A stretch of 64,000 bases of DNA from Nansenia antarctica (lineage: Eukaryota; Chordata; Actinopteri; Argentiniformes; Microstomatidae), in assembly GCA_963989245.1 (NCBI GenBank), contig OZ022348.1:36442615-36506614 (forward strand), given 5' to 3'. The position numbers and the translations under genes were made by a program. This document shows, in pieces, positions 9,001 to 19,878 of this stretch; the first letter of the stretch is position 1, and the number at the start of each line of letters is the position of its first letter. Below the pieces are notes generated by a model. It was not told where the DNA came from. It was given only the letters and a program-made list of their open reading frames with translations, and searched no databases.

Positions 9001-10027
9001 CAGAATAGAGCAAAATGAGTCTTACAAAACAGCAGAAAAACAAAGGGAAACAAAAACAAACAACAGAATATAATAAAACAATAACAGAAGAGAACATTTG
9101 TATCTATTTGAAACAACAGCTGTCATTACCTGGGATTAAATCAACTGGTTACCACTGGGTACTGTGCTAATCTAGAACAAATCAGCCTGCTACTTTCAGG
9201 ACATGCTATATTGTTTCTTTACTGCTATATTGTTTTTCCTTCTTACATTAGATTAGATTAGATTATAAGACAGTTTACAGGAGAAAGTGCCTTTACTTTG
9301 CCATTCCCTGCCTATTCAATGTCATGCATGAGTAATGTGGGCTGTTGAAAGCAACCAGCCCATCTTTTATGAGTTGTCACTGTTTTTAAGTGTTTTTTTA
9401 CAGTGTGCATTCTCTTCATAAATAATGGGTAGGCTACGGTAGTCATAATTCTAAATAAACCCTCTCCTTTTTTGAATCAGGCTGTGGAACACGGCAAATC
9501 CTATTCCGAGTTTCAATCATTTGAGGTCAAAGGAGCGGCTTTGGGTGGCGTTGGGGAACAGTGAATGTAATCACACGGAGCTCAACACCTAGCGAACACA
9601 CAACCTTCTTTGCACACAGGAATGCTGGATGTACTCCAGCCCTCATAGGAAGAGTACATATCTGTGTTGACCAGAGGCGTTGTAAGGATGTTGAAACATC
9701 CAGGGCTTAGCCCAGGCCACGTGTCGTTGACGGGGTGAGGGTGGGTATTTGATTGACGTGTGGTAGTTTGCTCTGAAATGACGGCTATGGGCTAAATTAA
9801 TGGCGATGCGGTAGATGTCAGATTTTTTTGTTTTAGTCCTCCCCCACCCCACACCCCCAGGATCCGGAGGTCCGGGGCTATTCAGAGAAAATATTCAGGG
9901 CTGGAGCGCCGGATGCCCAGGCCTAACAAGGTCACTGCTGTTGACCTTCAGAACACCTTTTGTGACAAAGTCTTTTGTTGTGGACCCGAGGAGAATATTT
10001 AAACCTCCTGTAGGGAACAGTTGTCCT
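9001..10027. other. Apparently unique spacer, nothing recognised
   Basis: No repeat, exon or RNA gene can be supported. It holds a short (ATTAG)n run near 9247. The adjacent 8450-8480 stretch has CCCTAACCCTGACC-like degenerate units. Confidence 0.5.
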
Positions 10028-11377
10028 CATTACCTTAGTATAGGGTTACTATCTCATTACCTTAGTATAGGGTTACTATCTCATTACCTTAGTATAGGGT
10101 TACTATCTCATTACCTTAGTATAGGGTTACTATCTCATTACCTTAGTATAGGGTTACTATCTCATTACCTTAGTATAGGCTTACTGACTATCTCATTACC
10201 TTAGTATAGGGTTACTATCTCATTACCTTAGTATAGGGTTACTATCTCATTACCTTAGTATAGGGTTACTATCTCATTACCTTAGTATAGGGTTACTATC
10301 TCATAACCTTAGTATAGGCTTACTATCTCATTACCTTAGTATAGGCTTACTATCTCATAACCTTAGTATAGGGTTACTATCTCATAACCTTAGTATAGGC
10401 TTACTATCTCATTACCTTAGTATAGGGTTACTGACTATCTCATTACCTTAGTATAGGGTTACTATCTCATTACCTTAGTATAGGCTTACTATCTCATTAC
10501 CTTAGTATAGGCTTACTAACTATCTCATTACCTTAGTATAGGGTTACTATCTCATTACCTTAGTATAGGGTTACTATCTCATTACCTTAGTATAGGGTTA
10601 CTATCTCATTACCTTAGTATAGGGTTACTATCTCATTACCTTAGTATAGGCTTACTGACTATCTCATTACCTTAGTATAGGGTTACTATCTCATTACCTT
10701 AGTATAGGCTTACTATCTCATTACCTTAGTATAGGGTTACTATCTCATTACCTTAGTATAGGCTTACTATCTCATTACCTTAGTATAGGGTTACTATCTC
10801 ATTACCTTAGTATAGGCTTACTATCTCATTACCTTAGTATAGGGTTACTATCTCATTACCTTAGTATAGGGTTACTATCTCATTACCTTAGTATAGGGTT
10901 ACTATCTCATTACCTTAGTATAGGCTTACTGACTATCTCATAACCTTAGTATAGGCTTACTGACTATCTCATTACCTTAGTATAGGCTTACTGACTATCT
11001 CATTACCTTAGTATAGGGTTACTATCTCATTACCTTAGTATAGGCTTACTGACTATCTCATTACCTTAGTATAGGGTTACTATCTCATAACCTTAGTATA
11101 GGGTTACTATCTCATTACCTTAGTATAGGCTTACTATCTCATTACCTTAGTATAGGCTTACTGACTATCTCATTACCTTAGTATAGGCTTACTGACTATC
11201 TCATTACCTTAGTATAGGGTTACTATCTCATTACCTTAGTATAGGGTTACTATCTCATTACCTTAGTATAGGGTTACTATCTCATTACCTTAGTATAGGG
11301 TTACTATCTCATTACCTTAGTATATAGGCTTACTATCTCATTACCTTAGTATAGGGTTACTATCTCATTACCTTAGT
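10028..11377. repeat. 27-bp minisatellite, about 49 copies
   Basis: The unit is CTCATTACCTTAGTATAGGG plus TTACTAT. Variants include GGGTTACT versus GGCTTACT, CATTACC versus CATAACC, and a 31-bp form with an added GACT. Because 27 is divisible by three, an apparent open frame (HYLSIGLLS repeats) runs through part of it; this is not a gene. Confidence 0.95.
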
Positions 11378-11387
11378 TCATGTACGT

Positions 11388-11390
11388 GCG

Positions 11391-11455
<65 letters not shown>

Positions 11456-11503
11456 GCGTGTGCGTGTGCGTGTGCGTGTGTGTGTGTGTGTGTGCGTGGG
11501 TGT
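11388..11503. repeat. (GT)n/(GTGC)n microsatellite
   Basis: About 115 bp of GT repeats with a (GTGC)n core. Confidence 0.9.
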
Positions 11504-11610
11504 GTGACTCAGAGGGCCTCAGCATGTCCTGAGTCGCATCCTAAAGGCAGCAGGAGTTCCTTAGGCAACACCACACCTCCGACATGCATACAGGATTATG
11601 TAACAAAAAT

Positions 11611-11611
11611 A

Positions 11612-11642
<31 letters not shown>
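11611..11642. repeat. (AAT)n microsatellite at LINE 3' end
   Basis: (AAT)n immediately beyond the 3' terminus of the minus-strand LINE fragment, consistent with a trinucleotide LINE tail. Confidence 0.85.
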
Positions 11643-12140
11643 TATTAAACATATATTATAGCGCTTTTGTAGACACTCAAAGACACTTTACAAACTGAAA
11701 AGATCGAGTAGTAATAATAAAAAGACACAAAAAGGTTATGGTAGTGCTGGGGACACATGGGAAGGGGAGGGGGAGAGGGTTAACTGGTGAAGGCAAGCTT
11801 GAATAGGTGGGTTTTGAGGGCCTGTTTAAATGTTGGGAGGGTGTTGGCCTGTCTGGTGTGGTTGGTGAGGGCGTTCCAGAGAGCGGGGCTGCGGCTGAAA
11901 AGGCCCTATCACCCCAGGTCCGGAGCTTGGTCCTGGTGGTCTTGAGGGTGGTTTGATCGTCAGACCTGAGGCAACGGGAGGGGGTGTGGAGGGGGATGAG
12001 GTCGGCAAGGTAGGAGGGGGCCAGATTGTTGATGGCTTTGTAAGTGGTGAGTAGGATTTTGAATTGGATCCTGTATTTGACCGGGAGCCAGTGTAGGTTT
12101 TGGAGGACAGGGGTGGGCAGCAGAGTTCTGGACATATTGG
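11643..12140 (-). pseudogene. L2/CR1-like LINE ORF2, C-terminal fragment
   Basis: Minus strand. Reads PVLQNLHWLPVKYRIQFKIL, then TYKAINNLAPSYLADLI, SRCLRSDDQTT and TRTKLRTWGDRAFS, typical of the ORF2 C-terminus of fish L2/CR1-group LINEs. A frameshift follows (about 11895): SAAAP in one frame and the following WN-type segment in another. The 3' UTR contains ATATTATAGCGCTTTTGT, and the element ends in (AAT)n. It is 5'-truncated near 12140. Confidence 0.8.
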
Positions 12141-12381
12141 AATTTGTTTAATCAAAGATAATAAGCAAATAAGTCAAAGATAATCAACTTCAGATCAGAA
12201 CTAGCCAGTAGCAGTGTTCAGACAGTCAGGGTATAAACTGCCTCCAGATCCCTCAGCTCACACCAGGACCCCAGGGGACGGTCGTGTCAACATCCAGAAA
12301 TCTGCACACAGTGAAGACACATCAGACCTCACTCCTCCCATGCTGACACAGTGTCATTTAGGCCTTATATCTTTACACCAT

Positions 12382-12387
12382 GTGTTT

Positions 12388-12430
<43 letters not shown>

Positions 12431-12458
12431 TGTGCGTGTGTGCGTGCGTGCGTGCGCG
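12382..12458. repeat. (GT)n microsatellite
   Basis: GT repeat with GTAT and GTGC interruptions. Confidence 0.9.
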
Positions 12459-12459
12459 T

Positions 12460-14210
12460 TTTCTTTTTTCTTTGCTCTGATTTGCCCTTTTCAGTGCTTG
12501 GGATATCCTAGGGTGAACCTGCGGCCATGTGTACAGTGGGAACTGCTGACTCAGAAGGGGCTTATCCTGACGTCTCATCCATATTTCAACTCCACCAGGC
12601 TACTGCTACAAGCTATGCATAAATAAGGGATTCCTGGAGACTGTAGGGCTGCAGCTCAATAGCACGCAGATATGAATGTTTTATGAGCAAACCTAAACTG
12701 CGGGCTGTAACTGTGAAGTATTGGACCGCAACTCTCACATCTTTATGGACTCATCAGACAGCTGACTTGAACAGCGCGACACTGTGACATCAAAGATGTC
12801 ACCCTGACATCTCAAACGTTGTCGGCTCTTCGAGAATCGAGAATGACTTGAAGTCTCAATACTGTAGCTCACAAACATTGGGACGAGGAGCCTCTGTATC
12901 AAGCTGTTTCTCCAAAAATGATTTCAGTTTTCAGCCGAGAGTACAGGGTGTGGGCCACTGTAGGCGTGCCGACAGTCACATAGATTTTTCCTGAAGGTTG
13001 TGATTGAAAAGCAGATGACGTAACAGTGCGGGTATACGGTATATTGGCTGTTCCATACCAGTGAGCAGTGAGTGTGAGACAGCTGGCCATGACACAGCTG
13101 TCCTCCTGCCTGGTGCATTGTACAGGAAGCGAACAGGCAGTGTGAGGCCTACCTATTCCCCACGCATATACAGTATTATCACTAGATTGTATTGTTGTGT
13201 GTAATCTTGACTAACTACAAAATAAGAATGCAAATCTGTGCTCAAAAATATCTCAGCAGACCTACAACCTACCGGTTATTATGAGAATATCTCAGAAGTT
13301 GCTATTATGAGAATGTTGTGCAGTGAGTGAGTCGGCAGGCCCTCCTCAAGGAGTGTACTGTGTGCAGAAGAGGTTCAGGGATGGAAAGAGCAATGTAAGG
13401 AAACTCATTTGCATTTGTTCTGGTTGGACATTTGCATGGCGTGTGAGAGCACTCTAACAACATCCACTGGCATTGGCTTGTAAATGCTATCATGCACTTT
13501 TCTCACCTTGTATTACACCTTTGGCTTGTCGTTGGCTATCAACAAGTGCTATTCACTTTTTTTTAATATAACTGTGAATTGGTCCCAATTCATTAAGTGG
13601 AGAAAATGAACTCATTGAGTCAAGCAGTTTGTTCTCCCTAGCAGTGGTAACAGCCTGAACGCTCCCAGGAGCTGCCTTTCTTTTTGAGATGATGAAGTGT
13701 GATGGAAGAGTGGGGTCGCTGGGGAACACACTCAAACGCTCCCCTGATAAAACAAGGACCAGGGAAGCCATAGAGTGGATATATGTATAGAACCTTGTGA
13801 AAGAGAAAATGCAATTCCCATAAACGGTAACTTTCTTTTTTCTTTCTGGTACAGGTAAGACAATTTCGAACCATTCATTTCTTTCTCAGAAGTTATTTCC
13901 TCTTCCCTAAAGCAATTTTCTATTGACGTGGCAATCCATCATCCATTAATAGAGACTGCAGGCTATAGTAAGCTGTTGAGGAGAAGATGTGGTGAGAATT
14001 TGGATTTGTATGTAGCATAAGAGGAGGATACAGTACTATCTATTATGTATGCTTAAATGGCAATAACATTTGTTTATTGGGTATAGAAACATGTATGACA
14101 TAGATTATAATCAAACCATACCTAATGACACATATTAAAGATATCAATATTAGATATTAAGTATATCCAGCTGCGGCCGTACTGCAGGGCTGCTATCATT
14201 TTCTTCCGGG
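12460..14210. other. Mostly unique spacer, no gene identified
   Basis: No exon with convincing splice borders or recognised protein similarity was found. The stretch 12535-12625 contains TGCTGACTCAG (AP-1/MARE-like), TGACGTCT and GCATAAATAAGG (TATA-like) close together, so a regulatory element is possible but unproven. Confidence 0.4.
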
Positions 14211-14214
14211 TTGG

Positions 14215-14350
14215 AGCTGCGGAGGGAGGGAGGAGGAGGAGGAGGAGGAGGAGGAAGAGGAGAACGAGGAGGAGGAGGAGGAGGAGGGGGAGGAGGAGGA
14301 GGGGGGAGGAGGAGGAGGAGGAGGGGGAGGAGGAGGAGGGACGGAGGGAG

Positions 14351-14382
<32 letters not shown>

Positions 14383-14470
14383 GGAGGGAGGGTGGAGGAG
14401 GAGGAGGAGGAGGAGCCAGGAGGAGGAGGAGGAGGAGGAGGAGGAGGAGGAGGGGAGGGGAGGAGGGACG

Positions 14471-14560
<90 letters not shown>

Positions 14561-14685
14561 GAGAGGGGAGGGAGGAGGGAGGAGGAGGAGGAGGAAGAGG
14601 AGAAGGAGAGAGAGGAGGAGGAGGGTGAGGAGGAGGGGGAGGAGGGAGGAGGGGGAGGAGATGGGAGGAGGAGGGGACGGAGACG

Positions 14686-14731
<46 letters not shown>

Positions 14732-14751
14732 GAGATGAGAGAGAGAGAGAG

Positions 14752-14800
<49 letters not shown>

Positions 14801-14900
14801 AGGGAGGGTGGAGGAGGAGGAGGAGGAGGAGCCAGGAGGAGGAGGAGGAGGGGAGGGGAGGGAGGAGGGGGAGGAGGAGGAGGGGACGGAGGGAGAGAGA

Positions 14901-14990
<90 letters not shown>

Positions 14991-15053
14991 AGGGTGGAGG
15001 AGGGAGAGGAGGAGGAGGAGCCAGGAGGAGGAGGAGGAGGAGGAGCCTCTGGT
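14215..15053. repeat. 0.84-kb purine tract: (GGA)n and (GA)n blocks
   Basis: Almost uninterrupted purines on the plus strand, alternating (GGA)n/(GGGA)n blocks with (GA)n blocks; a few pyrimidines (GAGCC, GGACGG) recur at block junctions. The repeating order suggests segmental duplication inside the tract. The long Ser/Leu/Pro and Glu/Arg/Gly frames here are artefacts. Confidence 0.95.
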
Positions 15054-15798
15054 GCCCCGCAGCAGACAGCAGCTCTGAACGCAGCCCTACCTGAGCCGCC
15101 TGCACGGACGGACGGACAGACAATCCTCGGCGAACATCTCGCTCTGCAATCATAACGGACGGGAGAGCACACCGTGTTTTCAACGGACGCCATTTCGCTT
15201 GACATGTTTTAAAACCCGCTACGTTCTTAATCTCGCTGTTTTTTCTACCGTGAAAAGAAATCCCCCTCCCCTCTCTTCTCTTCTCTTCTAGGATGGATGT
15301 CTGAGTACTGGTCTGTTAGCTAGCAGCATCCACACCGCTAGCATCGGCTAGCATCTAGAACAGCGTTAGATCGGACGGTGGCGGGGGACAGTTGGACCCT
15401 TATACTGGATCATCTGTCTGTCGCCTTTTATCATCGGGAAAACTCAATAGATATATGTTGGATGCTTTTTTTTAAGCAGCGTTATTAAGCTAGCTGGCCA
15501 GTCATAGCTACGTTGTTTACAAGTCGGAGAGGTTTGTGGTCGTCGGAGGGGTGTGTACTCCCGCACCCTGTCCCCCGGTCACCCTGTCCCCCGGTCACCC
15601 TGTCCCCCGGTCACCCTGTCCCCCGGTCACCCTGTCCCCCGGTCACTGCACACAGCACCGCGGACTGGCCCCGGAGAGCTGCACCGGAGAGCTGCACCGG
15701 AGAGCTGCAGGGGGGGTTCGCTGATAACGGAATGCGACTCCTCATTCAACATACAAACTAGAATCGGCGGGGAAATTTAACGCATTTTCACCCAAAAG
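15054..15798 (+). promoter_or_regulatory. CpG-rich promoter and candidate 5' non-coding exon
   Basis: CpG-rich sequence following the purine tract, ending at a strong donor AAAAG|GTACGT (15798/15799). It has many out-of-frame stops and no long coding frame, as expected for a 5' UTR exon. It lies about 7.8 kb from the divergently transcribed ino80c. In human, GALNT1 is the plus-strand neighbour of INO80C, so a galnt1 first exon is a possible but unproven identity. Confidence 0.4.
15565..15650. repeat. 16-bp repeat CCTGTCCCCCGGTCAC
   Basis: Five to six near-perfect copies within the CpG-rich block, followed by three copies of the 13-bp CGGAGAGCTGCAC (about 15670-15708). Confidence 0.9.
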
Positions 15799-16397
15799 GT
15801 ACGTATTTTAATTGCAATCAGGTAAATCTACATTGGTTTGTTAGCTGAGCCTTTAACGGGAGGTGAAACTACCGGGACCGGGCTCCTGGCATGGCCGTAC
15901 TAGGCTGCTGTCTCGATGACAATCGATCAATTGAAGTCAATGACGCTGTGTTTGTCATTGTCAATGATGCTTGATGCATGTTGTACTGAAACCGTTTAAT
16001 GGTTAAATGAACTAGTTCAGTAAATGTATAGACGTGAATAGTGAGGAGTTTGTACCGTAGGTTTGTGGGAACGATTCCTGAAGACGCGATGCTGTCTTTA
16101 GCTGTGAACATGTTGGACGTGAATGTTTGTCCACTCTCATCTCCTCATTTAACCCCGTGCTTGTGTCTCCCGTGGGTCAACAGAAGGCCAAAGGACTGGA
16201 TTGCGTTCCCCCCAACGATGTAGCCTTATTCAGAGACTCAATTAGTCTGTTTAAACGACCATTCTAAGACTCTATAGACAAGCATCTCTCACTTGTCTAG
16301 TTCCTTCTCACAAGCAGGCCTGAAGTTGATTACATTTCATGTAACTCAATCCAAAAGGGACCTATTATAGTCTTGTTGATGTATATGTGGTGCCATA

Positions 16398-16489
<92 letters not shown>

Positions 16490-17310
16490 CACAGAGAGAA
16501 ACATCCACTCACAGCACAGTAATTATAGCCTACCATCAGAGAGATATGGAAATGGCTTCACCATCAATCCGCTTAAAGAGTGTCTGACTGCAGCAGATGA
16601 AGATGTAGGATTCGGACCGCAAATATATTATTTATCCTATGTTATTTATCCCCAAGTGCCTGTGTGGATGGATGCCCCCTCTCTCTCCCTGGCTCAGACA
16701 ATAGGTCAACATGTGCTGTAGTAGTGCTGGAGGGAAACCGTGCAGCGTTCTGTGTGAGCATCGACCCCTGCTACCCCCGGTACACAGAGCTGATGAGTGG
16801 CCGGAGGGCAGGGATGGCTTTGAACATGGCTGAGCGGTCTGTCGTGCTTTTGCAGCAGTCAACAGCAGATCTGTGTGTGACAACTTGAACCGCAGGGAAC
16901 ACAGCCGACACAGTTGCGCAACCGTTTTTTAAACAGTGGTGACAGTCCCTCTATAACGCCCAGTCTGACAAACATGTGTGTGTGTGTGACTTCGGGGAGA
17001 GCCTTGACTTGACGTCGGTCCAAAAGCCTCAAGCCTTTTCGCTCCTTGTTCTCGGGGATCTTGGGAGATGTTGTGTGTGTGTGTCATGTTTTGAATTCCC
17101 CCTCCCCAGTCAGTGGAAAAGGCTGTGGGTAAGCCAAGCCCTGTTTTAAAGTATCACTTGTCCAGCATGGACAGGAAATGAATCATGTTCCTCAACCCAA
17201 GGCTGTGGTGGCTGGTGGTGTTTCCTGCCTGCTGCGGGTCTCAGCCTTCAGCTGCACATGGGCTCCGTTATCCGTATGCACTGGTTGTTTCGTGTCTGTG
17301 TTTTATGCAT
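15799..17310. other. Probable intron sequence, no exon recognised
   Basis: Follows the candidate donor at 15799. Apart from the (CT)n array, I see no repeat family or coding exon I can support. Confidence 0.4.
16401..16487. repeat. (CT)n microsatellite
   Basis: About 43 uninterrupted CT units. Confidence 0.95.
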
Positions 17311-17356
17311 TTAAAGTGTGTGTGTTTGTGTGTTTGTGTGTTTGTGTGTGTGATGT

Positions 17357-17391
<35 letters not shown>

Positions 17392-17803
17392 TGTTTTCTA
17401 TGTCTCTGTGTGTGTGTGTGTGTGTGTGAGATGTTTTCTATATCTGTATGTGATGAATGGTCTTTTTTATTTATTTATTGTCATTGATATAGTACAGGTA
17501 CCAAACAACGAAATTTGGGAGGGGGGGTCTCCCCTGGTGCTAGGAAAAAAAAACTAAAAACAAGAAGGGAAAAGAGCTGGTTTACATACATAAAGGCTAT
17601 GTACACTATCCACTATACTATACAAATAAAACACTGTGCTGTACTCTATGCTATGCTATACCTATTCTAACATTTCCTATCTCTGAACCTTATGTACCCG
17701 AGGGTTGTCATATGTTGACATGAGGTGTGTGTTTGTGTGTTATGTTTTCTATGTCTGTCTGTGTGTGTGTGTGTGTGATGTTTTCTATGTCTGTATGTGT
17801 GTG
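17310..17803. repeat. (GT)n array with GATGTTTTCTATGTCTGTAT units, split
   Basis: GT repeats with a recurring GATGTTTTCTATGTCTGTAT-like spacer at 17350, 17389, 17430, 17743 and 17777. The array is interrupted by a LINE tail (17455-17715). It resumes at 23070-23260 beyond the hAT element, so both insertions landed inside one ancestral array. Confidence 0.8.
17455..17715 (-). mobile_element. LINE 3' tail fragment, third copy
   Basis: GAATGGTCTTTTTTATTTAT..., then the GTACCAAACAACGAAATTTG and CTCCCCTGGTGCTAGGAAAA blocks. It retains the AAATAAAACACTGTGCTGTA segment missing from the copies at 1-260 and 59183-59460. It ends at GGGTTGTCATATG. Tail only. Confidence 0.8.
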
Positions 17804-17939
17804 CAGTGTTTCCCCAAGGTTTGCTGCCTTGGGGGGGTGGCATGGACCGTGGCATGGACCCCCCCCAGGGGGTAAGACCCTGCCTCATACCAGCGTCATG
17901 TCCAGGGGTGTACTTGTACATTAAGCCGCCTCACGCTAC

Positions 17940-18246
17940 TGTTACGCTTGCCTGGCTCTTGACAAGGTGACAAAAAGGGAGACGACACATGGATAACAAT
18001 AATAGGAGATTTATTAAAGAATATAATGTTTAAATGGAAATAATGATAAAGAAAATAGAAACGACAACCAAAAACGGCTGCTGGTCGACAAGGAAGAGAG
18101 CGAGTCCATCAATTTGACCCACTCTTATGGTTCCTGGGACAATTAGGATGATCACCCCCACCTGTGCCCATCTGGAACCAAGAGAGATGGTCAACAGGAC
18201 AACAGATGTATAGCGCCCACTATTGGTTCAAGTGTGGATCGTCACA
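17940..18246 (-). repeat. 3' LTR of the Gypsy element
   Basis: On the element strand it begins TGTGACGATCC and ends GGCAAGCGTAACA. It contains TTTAATAAATC-type sequence suitable for polyadenylation. Confidence 0.9.
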
Positions 18247-18263
18247 TCCCCCCCCCTTAAAAC
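18247..18263 (-). other. Polypurine tract
   Basis: On the element strand TTTTAAGGGGGGGGGA directly precedes the 3' LTR, the expected plus-strand primer site. Confidence 0.8.
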
Positions 18264-18559
18264 AGAGGCCTACTAAAAAGGTCTCTGCAAATTCTGTTTC
18301 CCAGATTACAACCTAACTTAACTAGATTAATCAAAAATACAAATTATAACAATAATTTATGCCAATCTGACCAACCGGCACAAAGAAAACGGTGATCTCC
18401 GCCACACAGCCTAATCGTCAAATCCCAACCTCCCCTACAACCTGCCCACCCTCCAGCAATTCCTGGTACCTGGGGAAAAGCTCTATTTAAGGAGGGAGGA
18501 GCAAGAGAAAGAGAGATTTAGGACAAGAGTTTTAGACCGGCAGCAAGGATTCACCTGGT

Positions 18560-18846
18560 AAGGCGCTGGCTCGGACTCTGCAAAGAATGCAAAAAGGTCA
18601 GGGGGTTATGATCTGAACAAATGACCACTGGATGGGACCCCCCCCCTCCCACATAAACATCAAAGTGCTGCAGAGCCCAAACCAGTGCCAAACAGAAACC
18701 AAACAGTACTCAAACAACAATACCCATAAATCAGCCAACGTCTCAGAAGTCTTGAGCCGAGGACGCAAAACACCGTCTCCAGGCCCACTCACATCCTCCT
18801 CCCACCCTGCTGCCACCACAGGAGTGGATGGAGATGGAGACCCCAT
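18560..18846 (-). pseudogene. RNase H remnant of Gypsy pol
   Basis: In one frame the strand reads LALVWALQHFDVYVGGG, and after a shift in a G-run HPVVICSDHNPLTF, the well-known end of the Gypsy RNase H region. Upstream sequence joins the integrase tail directly, so the reverse transcriptase fingers, palm and thumb are deleted. Confidence 0.7.
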
Positions 18847-18879
18847 TCACTGTGGTCTGTGTAGACTTTCTACGGTCAG

Positions 18880-19360
18880 GGGTATCGATCAAATAATTAT
18901 GTTCGGACACCTGTCGTACAACAGAGTAAGGACCAGTAAATTTTGCCTGGAAAACTGGGTCACTCACAGAACAATCATTATGAGGAAGCCATTGACGAAC
19001 CAACACATCCTCCAAGAGAAAACAACCACTTTCAGAGCTCTCCAGCTCATCCTTAGGCTGAATCCCACTGAGCAGCAGCTTCAGCTCAGGATCCTCCTGT
19101 TTGGCTAAAATCAACTCACTCCGAGACAAAGACGGCGGCAGATCAGGAAACTGAAAAACAGAATTGTCAGGAGTGAACTTATCAGACTCTTTACCATCAT
19201 CAATTTTAGGGTCCATGCAACTCATAGCACGAGTCATGGCGCAGGCAGTAAAAACCTCAGGAAACTCCTTCACACTTAGGTCGGGTCCTGTTGGCCGTGT
19301 AAACCCAGAACTAACTACCAGAGGTGGGGGCACATCACTCCACACTCTTCCTCCAGCCAA
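18880..19360 (-). pseudogene. Gypsy integrase ends fused by deletion
   Basis: The frame (within 18743-19360) reads SRSELILAKQEDPELKLLL, GCFLLEDVLVRQWLPHND, then jumps at SVSDP to VFQAKFTGPYSVV, HNYLIDTPDRRKSTQ. The first part normally precedes the integrase HHCC zinc-binding domain and the second is the integrase C-terminal segment. The HHCC and DDE core are missing. Confidence 0.75.
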
Positions 19361-19366
19361 GTTATT

Positions 19367-19834
19367 TCATAAAATGACTGCCACACCCACCACAGGCAGA
19401 GAGGGTCGAACACCAATAGTTACTACCCCCTGGACCAGATCAGAGTAAAGCTCAATTTCATGCAAGGGGACCGACAAAGTCTGCATCCCCATCCCTCTAA
19501 TCAAAACGCTGGTCCCCACACTTGACTCCTGAGAGAATGTTAAAACCGATTCCAATATAAAAGATTCTGAAGCCCCCGTATCACGAAGTATCTGGACAGG
19601 CACTTTCTGTGGGCTACCCACCAGAGAAACGAAACCTGTAGTAATAAACGGGCCAAAATCAGGATCCTCCTCGCTAATCAGTATGGAGACAGAGCCCTGT
19701 AGTGCCCCCGCCAACTCAGTAGCCGCAGGTGGGCTGGATACTGAGGATGCCATCACCCCTGGTTTAAAGGGAGACCCCTCGGCAACCCCAGACACTCTTG
19801 CTGCTGCCCCACAAGCATGCACTGCAAAAGCCAA
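19367..19834 (-). pseudogene. Gypsy aspartic protease region
   Basis: Contains the active-site motif QILRDTGASESFI near residue 100 of the frame, followed by VLIRGMGMQTLSVPLH. This is a retroviral-type protease fold half. The frame lies downstream of gag, separated by a stop. The expected zinc-knuckle (CCHC) segment between gag and protease is not visible. Confidence 0.75.
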
Positions 19835-19878
19835 CGGTCTAACAGAGCCCCCCTTCCCACTGTAGGTTTTCTTTCCTT

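Noticed and set aside
10028..11377. CRISPR-like array
   Set aside because: No unique spacers: units are contiguous 27-31-bp copies in a vertebrate genome. The same applies to the 25-, 28- and 37-bp arrays.
14122..15205. 350-codon Ser/Leu/Pro and Glu/Arg/Gly frames
   Set aside because: Translation of (GA)n/(GGA)n in several frames and both strands.
16664..16888. 74-codon plus-strand frame in the putative intron
   Set aside because: No splice borders that fit, no recognised motif; likely chance.
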